DNA of 64,000 bases from Orbilia blumenaviensis (taxonomy: Eukaryota; Ascomycota; Orbiliomycetes; Orbiliales; Orbiliaceae), in NCBI GenBank assembly GCA_036872755.1, contig JAVHNS010000004.1, positions 1,054,001 to 1,118,000 on the forward strand, written 5' to 3'. Of this stretch, positions 35,881-46,072 are shown in pieces. Positions within the stretch are counted from its first letter, which is position 1. Every line of letters starts with the position of its first letter. A program made the translations under genes and the position numbers. The notes below the pieces were generated by a model. The model searched no databases, had not been told where the DNA came from, and saw nothing but the letters and a program-made list of their open reading frames with translations.

Positions 35881-36582
35881 TTAGCGCCTAGGGGCAAAGG
35901 CGAGTGAAAAGTTATCATGAGGCTCTCGACGGGTGTGACAGCATCCACAAAGTTTATGATGTCCGTTCTATTCCCCCAAGTCAGCCTTCCTCTCACTCCT
36001 CGTGGACGTCATCTACTCTCAACAGTATATATGTGTATATACAAGGTAGTCATCACTTACCTCTCCATCGAGATACATAGCAGGCCTAGTTCTCCACTTC
36101 CAAAAGTTTCTCCACCACTTCTTCGGAACCCACTTGAAAGAATCCGACTCATGAACAGGCATGTCAAATCCTCGCCGTTGAGCCCTTTCAGCCCTTCTTT
36201 CCCTTGATTCTCTTAGTTCCTGGGCTCTGTGGTCCGTGTACCTCGCCGTCGTAATCGCTTCATTGAAGATATGATCCACAGCAGTCCGCCTATACAATTC
36301 AGATTCCCTCCTCTGTTGCTCTTCTTCATCGGCGCAAGTTGAGGCAAGTGAAAAGACTGATTTACTGTTAGACTCCGAGCGTTTAAGCCCAGAGCCGTCG
36401 CGAGGAGGTTTGAATGGGTGTTCGGTCACCCTTTCGGCGTCCTCACGACAGCCAGCGCAACGGCGTTCGGAGTTGAGCTCTTGGCTGACGCGGGGGCAGT
36501 ATTTGCCGTTGGCACAGGGACGGTGCTGGAATTTGGCGGTGATATGCCCGCAGGGCTTGTGGTAGGTCAGCTTTCGACACAT
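35881..36582 (-). CDS. Small Cys/His-rich basic hypothetical protein
   Basis: Exons 36582-36061 and 35967-35881 give 202 aa; the intron has donor GTAAGT, branch CTGAC and acceptor AATAG. If the intron is retained, the frame stops 13 codons further on (187 aa). The N-terminus MCRKLTYHKPCGHITAKF, with further C-X6-C and RRCAGC pairs, resembles the short zinc-ribbon-like heads seen in many uncharacterised ascomycete proteins. A charged Arg/Glu-rich helical stretch (ELRESRERRAERAQRRG) and a Trp-rich segment (KWVPKKWWRNFWKW) follow. There is no signal peptide. Function unknown. Confidence 0.75.
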
Positions 36583-37230
36583 GGTTTTGGAGGGAAGGCT
36601 GTTGAAGCCTGGGAGAGCAAAAGACCGGTAATCTTTGATGGTGGCGATGATGATGATGATGAAGGAATGAAATAAAAAGCGTGGCTCTAAGTTGGAAGGT
36701 GGTGGTAGGCTGTAGTAGGGTGAATGAAATGGAGGGATCTAGGTCAATATGGTAATTGAAAATATAGTATGCAAAGTATCTCGCGTTTAGGCGACGTTTT
36801 TAATCACGACGAAGACCACCGGCGCACCAGGGCCACCTTAACTTCCAACATACATTAGCAAACCCCATATCTCCATATGTGCATAGATAAAGGGCAAAGC
36901 GAAAATAGTTAAGACCATGGTACCGCAATAAAATAATATGGCAGAACAAAGACTATAGCAACATCGGCAGGCCCAATATCACTCATTGACTAAAGAGAAA
37001 GTATTTTGGCAGGAAAAGCTAAAGAAGAATATAGATATTACGATAAAGTACAGGCATTAAGAACGTGAATCGGGCAGTGTTCGTACTAAGGGATCATCGG
37101 GGAAGAAAAAGAAGATGAAAGAAAAAGAAGATGTTAGACGACGATAGGTCGAAGGCGGATCAAATCCCACAGTAAGGGCTGGCGCGAAACAAAATCGGTG
37201 TACATATAAACCCTGCCCGACTATGAATCC
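36583..37230. other. Intergenic region, 0.65 kb
   Basis: No gene was seen. A short GATGAT repeat lies at about 36643-36662 and a GAAGAAAAAGAAG purine run near 37100-37130. Confidence 0.5.
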
Positions 37231-38162
37231 TTATTTCTTTTCCCATGGTGGATTGAAGTAGGCATTGACAGCTATAGCGACAAAATTGCAGGCAAAGAAG
37301 AAGCCATAACCAATGAGCGTAGCCTTAGTCCAACCAATCTTTTGCTTCTGATGGGGCGGCCAAAAGTGGAACGGCTGGTCCATGCCATTGACGTCGTATT
37401 TTTGGGAGTAGCCAGCAGGCCAAACAATCCCGTGCTTAGTTTCGACAGTGTTGGCTGGAGGATAGAAAGCCAGGCAGATAAAAATCGGGGCGACATAGAG
37501 GGTGACCCAGAGGCAGTGGGCGAAGATCATGAGTTTATGCTTCATGCCCCAATCCCAGTAAGTCAGACGAGGACGTCGTCTCTCAGCTCCTTCAATGAGG
37601 AATCGTTTCATGAGAGGAAGAATTGGATATCCGTATTTGATACCATCCTGGATGACATAAGAGATGTACTTGAATTCGGTATCCTCCTCCCCCGCTGGTG
37701 GGTAGGCTTGAGGCTTATAATCTTCCAATATACTCCGACGCGGAGCTTTAGTATCGATTTTGAAGTACCACGGCTCGTCGAAATAGTCGCTATCGTCGCT
37801 CTCATTCCCAAGGACATCGGACCAGTCTTGGTCATGAGAAGGGTATTCACCAGTAATAGTGTCGTCATTTTGCATGAGGATGCGGCGTCGTTTTCCTTTG
37901 ACGGCCTTTAGATGGAATCTGCGAGAGTACAAACAATCTTTAGAAACCATTCCCATATCTTAGTAGCGAAGGCCAAGGGGGAAACTCACTTAGGATTTTT
38001 GGGTGGGTGGGGATCCAGAGAGCGCCCGCGTCCGAGACCGGGCCTTTTGTAGTTTTTGTCTTTGACGACAACATTGACATCGGCTGCCCACTTGTGGAAC
38101 AGCTGGAAGGTGCCTTTTACGGACTCTCCTTTCCTCTGTCGGAGCATTATCGGTCTCGTCAT
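37231..38162 (-). CDS. Two-helix membrane-anchored orphan (first of a same-strand row of three)
   Basis: Exons 38162-37990 and 37918-37231 give 286 aa; splicing (donor GTGAGT, acceptor TCGCAG) recreates a Lys codon at the junction. The N-terminal half is basic then acidic (KGKRRRILMQ, DDSDYFDEPWYF). The C-terminal half has two probable transmembrane helices (LMIFAHCLWVTLYVAPIFIC and LIGYGFFFACNFVAIAVNAY) separated by an aromatic, Pro-rich loop with FHFWPP, and ends NPPWEKK. There is no signal peptide. The two genes to the right share the plan (basic region, late hydrophobic helices, Trp/Tyr-rich context) without obvious sequence identity. Function unknown. Confidence 0.78.
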
Positions 38163-38869
38163 CGTTGCTGATAGAGGGTGATGATGGTTAGGAGGGTTGA
38201 TTATTGAATTAATGAAAGGAGGGGGGTATGTTAGAGAGGATCCTGAAATTTCTGAGAAGTTGGAAAAATACTAGGGCGCACGCGACTTTATAACCAGCTA
38301 CTAACAAAACTGAGGCAATAGGCTTCAAGGTATGATACTGATAATCTACGTGGCCAGGCAGGTGTAATCACGGTTGCACAGGTTTGTGCACCCCAGACCT
38401 GGGCCCGTTAAGCTATCCTATTTATTCTGGGACACGATTAATAAAAATTCCGGCGAACTTGGTACGGTTCGTTCATGTTCTAGAAGGTGCTTGGGAAAAA
38501 AATCTAGAAGACCTTCTGTTTTTGATTAATACATCAAAGAGGACGATATAAATGGCCATACGGATAGACAGGCTTCTCCTAGACCACATGGTCTATTTGT
38601 GCCGTCCTCTGAAGCTCTCAGAGGCCATAAGGCATCATGGGTAAATGGCGGCCCCTTGTATAAATCATAGAAATTATCAATATGATGAGGATAACTCTGC
38701 GAAGTCGTGTCATTTCATGAATTGTGAATTCGTAAGGCTTTCAGAGTAAAGCACAAGGTTTGGATTTTGCCAAACATGGATTCTCACAACAATATAAGAG
38801 AACGCTAGTGTAACGAATATTGAATACAATCTCTCAAATTGCAGCTAGATAACTGCGTCTTAGGGGCTT
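38163..38869. other. Intergenic region, 0.7 kb
   Basis: No gene was found; this is the 3' flank of the second membrane-anchored orphan and the upstream region of the first. Confidence 0.5.
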
Positions 38870-39584
38870 CTAGTGCCTAGCAGAATCTCTTGCTAACCTT
38901 GGATCCAAGGTCCAATCCCAGTAGACATACCGGAATATGGTGGCAATGTTGTACATGCATATCAACGAGGTCATAAAGATACCGACCAAGTGAACCGCCG
39001 GAATGATAAAAATAATCAAAAAGAAAAGCCTATAAGTGGATAGCAATACAAAATCATATCATTAGCATCAAAGCATTATTCTATCATAATTATCTGAGAA
39101 TAGAAGGGGAATCGAGAATGAGACCATATCCCACGCACCTCCATCTACGGTAGAATTTGCGGCAACGATGAGGCCAACTAAGGAACCTATCGGAGTCCTC
39201 GTAATCTCCCTCTCGTCGATAGAGAATATCGAAGATACTCATCAAACGGACCGCGACTTTACGCTGTCTAGCTTCTCTACGGTCCCACTTGCGGACGATT
39301 TCGACTTCGCCATTGGGTTTGAAGGATCGATCGCGTGGATTTCTCGGATCTGGAAGCGATAATTCATGGAGGACAGGGTGTCGGCTTCATGATTCGGGTC
39401 ATTAGCATTCATTGTGGTTCTTTGGGAAGGACAAGAGATGAGAGGTGGGATACCGGAGGGTAGCCTGAAGATGAATGGCGTCTATCTTCTCGCGGCAATC
39501 GTCTTGCCATTTGAGAAAGTCGCGATAGGTCATGTTTGGATGGAAAGCCTTACGCGGCCTGCGGGCCTTAAATTTGAACTTCAT
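38870..39584 (-). CDS. Short membrane-anchored orphan (second of the row)
   Basis: Exons 39584-39454, 39384-39139 and 39029-38870 give 178 aa with consistent phases (introns of 69 and 109 nt). The N-terminal two thirds are strongly basic (MKFKFKARRPRKAFHP; KWDRREARQRK; WPHRCRKFYRRW). A long hydrophobic segment follows (LFFLIIFIIPAVHLVGIF and on), and the end is YWDWTLDPRLARDSARH. The frame stays open about 110 bp upstream of the chosen ATG, without another ATG, so a further 5' exon is possible. No family was recognised. Confidence 0.62.
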
Positions 39585-40264
39585 TTCGTCGTTCTGTTTG
39601 TTGGTAATTCGGCGAATTACGCTTTGCTTGCGTTTGGAAGACGTTGCAAGGTGAGTATTTTCGAATAGTTCTGAGATGAGAACTTCATGAGGAGTGGTTA
39701 AGAAGGGACGAGAACATCCCGATTATAGAGCGTCGTGGTTTGGATTTCAAAACGACAAAACTGCACATACAATACATAATCTCATACCTCTACCCGCGCT
39801 TATGCTGAAAGTCACTGCACACATATATTCTCGATTATCTAATTTATCTTTCAGTGTGGAAGATCAATGTTTCAGCATTACGACCAGAGGGAAAAATTAG
39901 TCCATAGGCTACAAGCATATCTAGACGCCCGGCAAATGCAGAGAATATATTCTGATGGGAGAATCTGGATGAATTAGAGACTGATAGCAGCGCTACGAAT
40001 CGTGTAGGTATAGCGCGATACAAGAGGGACACAAGACAGACAGAAGCAAACAAACAATTATCGCATATGTCGTGCAAAAGTACACAATTCTTCATCCGGA
40101 TAGCATTCATTTTTTATTCCATTCTGCAAGAATTCACAATGAGATAGATGGTGGCACGCGGCACTGGAAGTGACAGAAAGGCTAGTCGTTTCAAGTTTTA
40201 CCTGGGTAAGTATCTAAACCCTCCTAGAGAGTGCCTTAGGCCTTTGAGAGGATGTTTGGACTGT
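39585..40264. other. Intergenic region, 0.7 kb
   Basis: No supported gene was found. The first 110 bp might include an extra 5' exon of the 38870-39584 gene because the frame stays open there. Confidence 0.45.
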
Positions 40265-41544
40265 CTAGACTGGAACTGGATGCCCATGCCCTTCCATCCG
40301 ATACTGGCCAGTGGTCAACATAGATCTATTCATCACGAAAATGAGAATACTACCGAGAACGCCACCGAGCCAGAAGACGACCATAAAAAAAATCACTTGA
40401 CACCAGTCGGTATCCCCGTCGTAGATACTATAAGCGAAAAACACCATCAGATCTATTTGCGGTAAACAATAAGCTATGGGAAGGGGTTTTACTTTTCAGC
40501 GTGCTTGAGCCAAATGATAAAGTCTTGGAACAGGAGCGGTGCGAAAGTGATAGACCAATTCAATGGGTTGTATAACTCCCTCTTCCTAGTGTTTTTGTTA
40601 ATATATAACGGTTTGTCAGCTGGTTGTGGTTGGGAGAATACGTACGTCAGTGGAATGCGACCGTAATTTTCATCAAGATCGCTTTCGCTATCACTATTGT
40701 TGCCGCTATCGATGAAGCGGTTTATCCGGTGGTAATTCTCATCTTTGCTTATGCCAATTTTGTCGAGGCCACCTACTTCCATATCCCTCAGATAATGCTC
40801 CTCTTCCTCTCGCGCACGTTCCTCGAATACCGTGGTATCCTTTCCTTTACTTTCAAGAAGTCGTTTGATTTCACCCCAGGTGGCAGCTGGTAGCTTTTGA
40901 GGGTGTGATGGGCGGTAAATAGAGACGGGGCCCTGGTATGCGGTGCGAAAACTCTTTTGAGGTCTTCGGGGGCCATTGTAGCGATCAATCAAGCGTCTGT
41001 CGCTTTTCCTTTCTTGATTGGTGACAAATCGGATATCTTCCCATCGTTTGATGGAAGGCGGGAGGCCATGACGGAAGCTCCGGTCAATGAAGCGGCCTCC
41101 ATAATCAGAAGTGCTTTCCAAGCTCACTGAGTCAGATTCGGAGTGATAGTAGGGCATGCGTCCTGGATGCCTGAGGCCGCGTCTTTTGAAAGCAAAGCTG
41201 CTGGTGGATGAGCTTTCAGACGTATCGCTATCACTGGAATCGGTTGATACACTATCAGAACCAGTTATTTCATCATCTGAACCGGACTGCGTGACCCATT
41301 CATCGCTAGAATCACCACTAAGCGTGCTCTTGGGATGCTTAACCTTCTTGGCAGCCGCCTTATGACGTGGCACGCGGGTTTTAGGGAGGTCTGGGATGTC
41401 ACTAGGGCTAGTAGAGGATGATTGAGGGCCCCTGCTCTCGTCCCATTGGTATCTTTCTGATGGCGATTGGGGAGGAGGCATCGGGCCCTCCTCAAATATA
41501 AATTCTGGACCCTTTGCAGCGGGTTTGGAATTAGTGGTTCCCAT
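40265..41544 (-). CDS. Ser/Asp-rich orphan with N-myristoylation-like start and C-terminal membrane helices (third of the row)
   Basis: Exons 41544-40646, 40585-40493 and 40427-40265 give 384 aa. Intron 1 is exactly 60 nt (branch CTGAC, acceptor CACTAG), so retention would insert 20 residues without a frame change. The N-terminus MGTTNSK fits the Met-Gly-X3-Ser/Thr N-myristoylation consensus. Next come a Pro-rich segment, a long Ser/Asp-rich acidic low-complexity region and a charged helical middle (EEREEEEHYLRDMEVG-type). The last exons supply hydrophobic stretches (FAPLLFQDFIIWL; VIFFMVVFWLGGVLGSILIF). Membrane association at both ends is therefore likely; the function is unknown. Confidence 0.76.
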
Positions 41545-43506
41545 CTTGATCCTTCGGTCGAAACGTTTAGAGGGGCTTCTAGAAGAAGTGTGTTATTTGA
41601 TAGTACCTTGGTGGGAGCTGCGAATGTTAAAGAAGGAGAGACGATGGTTTTACCAAGGAGTCGTTTTCGTGGTAGGTTGCCGCGAATGGAGAGCGGATGA
41701 AAGTCAAGAACCACGGGCCGAAGAAAAAAGAAATATGGTTATCAAGGTGCCTGTTGTTTACGTTGTAACGGGGTAGTTGTATTTGCTAGACGAGGTGTGA
41801 AGAGCAGTGATACTATGATGGGAAGCCATTTATTTGTTCCTAGGTGCGCTCTATAGCTATGGTATACTCCCACAGAGCTACGAAAACAGCCTACGTTCAG
41901 CGATATAACTATATAATCCCAGACGCCAGGATACTGTGCATATGCATATCATCTCTGTAAGACCTTATTCATATACCAGGTCAAAGACCCATATGCTACC
42001 ACCCGGCTTTCTAAGCGTGTGCTTTGCCCTTGCCATCAAACTCAACCTACACATCGTTTAAATCCTGTAGCTACCTATACCTGTCTAGAAAGATCATTCT
42101 TTGAACTAGCGGTACTAAGAGAATTATATCCATGTTGTATAGTAGATACACAGACAAGCACCATCGAGTATACTAACTATAAATCTACTATCTGAGATTT
42201 GATTAATTCGGAAAGCTGCAAGCTGTTAATATCTATAATTACTTAGGTATATGGTATATATTTACGGTCTAATGTGTGTTGTAGACGTGTTATTCTGGGT
42301 ATCCCTATTTGGGATGTTGATGAAAATGCCAGTCTCGATTTGTCTCAATCGATACTTCACACCCTTTTCTTTACACCGCTAGCCCCAAATACACCACTGG
42401 CTCCAAAGACACACCTCTTAAACATTTAGATTTCTGGCTTGTGAATTGGGATACTTGGGGCACGACTTATACTGGAAGGTAGTTCATTCTGTGTTCCCCT
42501 GGGTTTTCTGATGCAGGCACGTGCACACCCGCCCGCTTAATCGGTTTTGTTAAGTTTCACGAAGGCAATAGCTGCGTCTACGTAGCACGCCATTCCTGGT
42601 GCGCATGCATTCGGGTGAGCTGCCTAAAATTTTGCAGTCTATGAGTAAATCACCTTGGACGATGAGAACTTACATAAGTCTACTCAAGGTCTCGTCGCCA
42701 TTTATTGCAACCAGTGGCGCCTGACTAAATTACCAAGCTTTCTGATCCCGCGAAATTTTGAATTCCTCGAATTTGTGCGCCTTTCCGGGAAATCTTTCAG
42801 CCTCGCTAGCTCCTTGGCGAGCTGGCCCAATAATAACCGTTGACTTATCCCTGGTCGCAGACAAGCGAAAATTGGTCTTGGGAGCTGAATTCGTGAATAC
42901 AAACCGTAGCTGTGCGCAGTAAAAAGACCTCGATATGACTTGTGACCCGCTAACCGGCTGTCTCTGTTTCCACAAAAAAACGCCCTGCATGGGCGAAATA
43001 GCAGCCAATATGCAGGTATTTTCGCTACAAATTGAGTATTTGGTACGGGCAATGAAGCACTGTACTGTACAGCCGCATATACCAAGCATGCATTCGGGGT
43101 CACCTGCAAAATACTTTGACAGGCCGAAAGATGCAAGAGAGGCTAATTTCGTATTTGTCGGCGTGAATTCCCATGAGATTGGACGGCTCAAGCGAGGGGA
43201 TTTTGAGCCAAAGGCCAGACCAATGTGGTACATACACCACACTTGGTGAACGCCACCGTTTTTTGGAATTTTCTAGGGTCGGTTTCTTCTCCTGTTGGTG
43301 CGCATTGCATTGGTTGTTTCTCCTTTATATTCTCCGCATGCACCCACGTTTTTGAAAAAAGTTGAGAGTTTTGATCGCAACTTGAATCTTTCAAAAATTT
43401 CGACAGTGGACCAGTTGAACATCCTGGGGCATACAAGCGGCGAATACGACCTTTCGACAAATCTTAGTACGGTATTTGTCGCCGCCGACCCACTCTTTCG
43501 CCAAAG
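41545..43506. other. Intergenic region between divergent genes, 2.0 kb
   Basis: This should contain the promoters of a minus-strand and a plus-strand gene. Frames at 42702-43242 overlap each other on the same strand in different registers and show no recognisable protein. Confidence 0.45.
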
Positions 43507-45503
43507 ATGGCAGGATACTCGAAAATCGCCATGGGTTCGGCCGCAACACTGTCAACGCTGTTCCTATCAACGCTGTTAGCGGGCGCAAGGGCGCAGCAAG
43601 AAATCCCGAATCTCAATGCTACGGCGGTGAGATGGCCGTCTAGCGGCGCTTGGTGCGATAGCCTGCAGTCTATATGATATCCTTGAATCGGATTACTGAT
43701 TTCGCGAGAATACAGGGAGGGAAACGATGGAAGCTGGGCAACTTTCTTCATGCATATCGGGACTCCGTCGCAAATCGTGCGTGTGCTCCCAGCAACCAAC
43801 TGGCAGGAGACTTGGGTTGTGAGCGCAGAGGCCTGCCTTAACATACCAGCGGAACAATGTCATGACCCGCGAGGCCAGACTTACAATGTCAACTCTTCGA
43901 GCAGTTGGAACGACCAGGGCTTTTTTAAGACCGACCTGGCGAAAGATTTGGGTTACAATGCTATCGGAAATTATGGTTTGGACCGTGTCGGGATAACGAA
44001 CCAAGATAGTGGAATCACGTTCAACGACCAAGTTGTGGTCTCTATAGACAGCGATGAGTGGTATCTTGGACTTTTTGGACTGGGTACACAGCCGACAAAC
44101 TTCTCGGATTTCAATAATCCGCAACAAAGTTTCTTGACAACGATGTACAACGAAGGACTGATTCCAAGTTTGAGCTGGGGGTACCAAACCGGAGCTATCT
44201 ATCGTATGTCTCGCCTGCCTATGTACTCGATCTCCGTGAGTGAGCTATATTAACAAAGCGAAAAGGTGGTAAAAGTGCCTCAGCCTCCGTAGTGTTCGGC
44301 GGCTATGACGAGTCTGCTTACATCGATAACGACATAATTTTCACACAAGCAAACACCTATACCAATCCTTTCCTCGTTGCCCTTTCTTCGCTTACCGTCT
44401 CCGGTATCTACCGTGATGGTCAGCAGGGCACGGCTGAACTTCTCGATTCAGAGTGGCGCCGCACGACTGACAATCAACTTATCTCCATTGACTCAACGAC
44501 TTCATATATCTGGCTACCAAATAATACCTGCAAGGTCTTTGAAGCTGCCCTGAATCTTACATGGAATGAAGAAGTTAGTCTTTACATTCTTACTGATGAT
44601 GCTCACAACCAATTGCTCGACATCAACCCTACATTTGTCTTCACGATTTCGGACACCGCACAGAATGAGACAACAATCGATATTGAGCTGCCATATAACG
44701 CATTTTCCCTTGAAGCTACCGGACCCGAAATCCTGGGTGCCGAGGGCAAAGCGTGGTATTTTCCACTCAAGCGACTACCTGATGATGCGGGTCCCAGATT
44801 AGGTCGAGTGTTTATGCAAGAGATCTACCTGTTCGCAGAGTATCACTTCGGAACTTTTAGGGTCTTCCAGGCTGACTGGAGCGGTCGTGAACAAAATATT
44901 GTTACCCATCTCCCGGTCAAACTTGTGGCTTCAGGAGAGAGTGATAGTTCAACACCAATTGGGCCTATCGTGGGAGGAGTAGTTGGAGGAGTTGCCGTTA
45001 TCGGCGCTATCATTGCCGGTTGGTTCTTCTGGAGAAGAAAGCAGAAGAAGGAAGAGGGTGGAGATTTACCTAGCGAGAATAAGGGAGATGTGAAAACTCC
45101 ACATATGCCAGAGGTCGATGGGTCTAGCTCTGTAGCGATGCCGCCCGAACTCGGAGGAGGAACGGCGGCTGCGTGGGACGGAAAGAGTGGGTGGAACGAC
45201 CAAAACACACAGGGACCATACGGACAGAATGTCAATGCCATAGGAGGAGTTTATGAAGCCCAGTCAACTGAGAAGCAATGGAATGAAGCCGACGGAACGC
45301 CGGTGGTCCGACCACATGGCGAGAAGTTCCCACAACGAACACCCGAGAATACAGAGAGCAGATTCTACGCGGAGTTGGATGGAGGGGATGTGATCGCTCC
45401 AGCTTCAGCTTCGACTGTCAGCCCAATGTCAGCACAACCATACACGCCTGCACAAAATGTACAGGAGCTTCCAAGCGGGGAGACGAGACGGGATGGCAGG
45501 TGA
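43507..45503 (+). CDS. Membrane-anchored pepsin-fold (A1-like) protein, probably not a peptidase
   Basis: Exons 43507-43652, 43716-44203 and 44266-45503 give 623 aa. A signal peptide (hydrophobic to LAGARAQ) precedes the pepsin-like entry AWEGNDGSWATFFMHIGTPSQ, which only appears when intron 1 is spliced at GTGCGA. The first catalytic motif, normally Asp-Thr-Gly, is missing: LPATNWQETWVVS stands there. The second site keeps an Asp (IDSTTSYIWLP). Later strands (LGLFGLG, VVFGGYD) fit the fold. A transmembrane helix at about residues 443-468 (VGGVVGGVAVIGAIIAGWFF) with RRKQKK stop-transfer and a Pro/Gly-rich cytoplasmic tail follow. Ascomycetes carry many such pseudo-protease-like membrane proteins; a cell-surface receptor or wall role is inferred. 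Confidence 0.88.
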
Positions 45504-46072
45504 CTATATGGTCGGTTGCAATCCAGCGATGTCTACGAACTGGACGAGAGGGGACGATACCGCGACCGCTAAAAGAAAAGTTACGTCTGAGGATGAACCT
45601 TGTGCAAGTGATTTGAGAGTTTTATATATATTTATTTTGAGCGAGGAGTTGGTGATGTTGTTTTTATGTGTTTTGTTCGTTAAGCATGAAAGTTGGTATA
45701 CATACGATATCACATATTCCGCCTTCTAATACCTCGCCTTCTTGTATACATCTTCACGAATCTATTTTCATTCACTTCTTCTTCTTACTCATAACCATCT
45801 ATCCTTAATCGGTTGTAACATGTCTCCTAAATCCAATTTGATTAGTCAGTATATGTCGCCTTGCTGGGCTGACCTACATATATAATTTGCGTTGTCCGCC
45901 AATGACGTCTGCTGCTGTAACGATGCAAGGGACTGCCGCGTCTGGCCTGATATCATGTTCCCCCAGCCGGGACCCACATATCGACGTCGGACCACCAGCC
46001 TTGTGGAGTGAGAGCACGATTTCGCGACCTCGATTCTTCCATCGCGAACCCTCGAGGAACTCCTGCGATAAG
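45504..46072. promoter_or_regulatory. Intergenic and probable promoter region of the acyltransferase gene
   Basis: A TATA-like CATATATAAT lies at about 45875-45885, some 190 bp upstream of the ATG at 46073 and only about 20 bp upstream of an alternative in-frame ATG at 45902. This spacing favours 46073 as the start. A pyrimidine-rich run (CTTCTTCTTACT) is near 45775-45790. Confidence 0.4.

Noticed and set aside
45887..46072. N-terminal extension of the acyltransferase
   Set aside because: An ATG at 45902 is in frame, but the TATA-like element lies only about 20 bp before it, and the added residues are polar and unlike the family.
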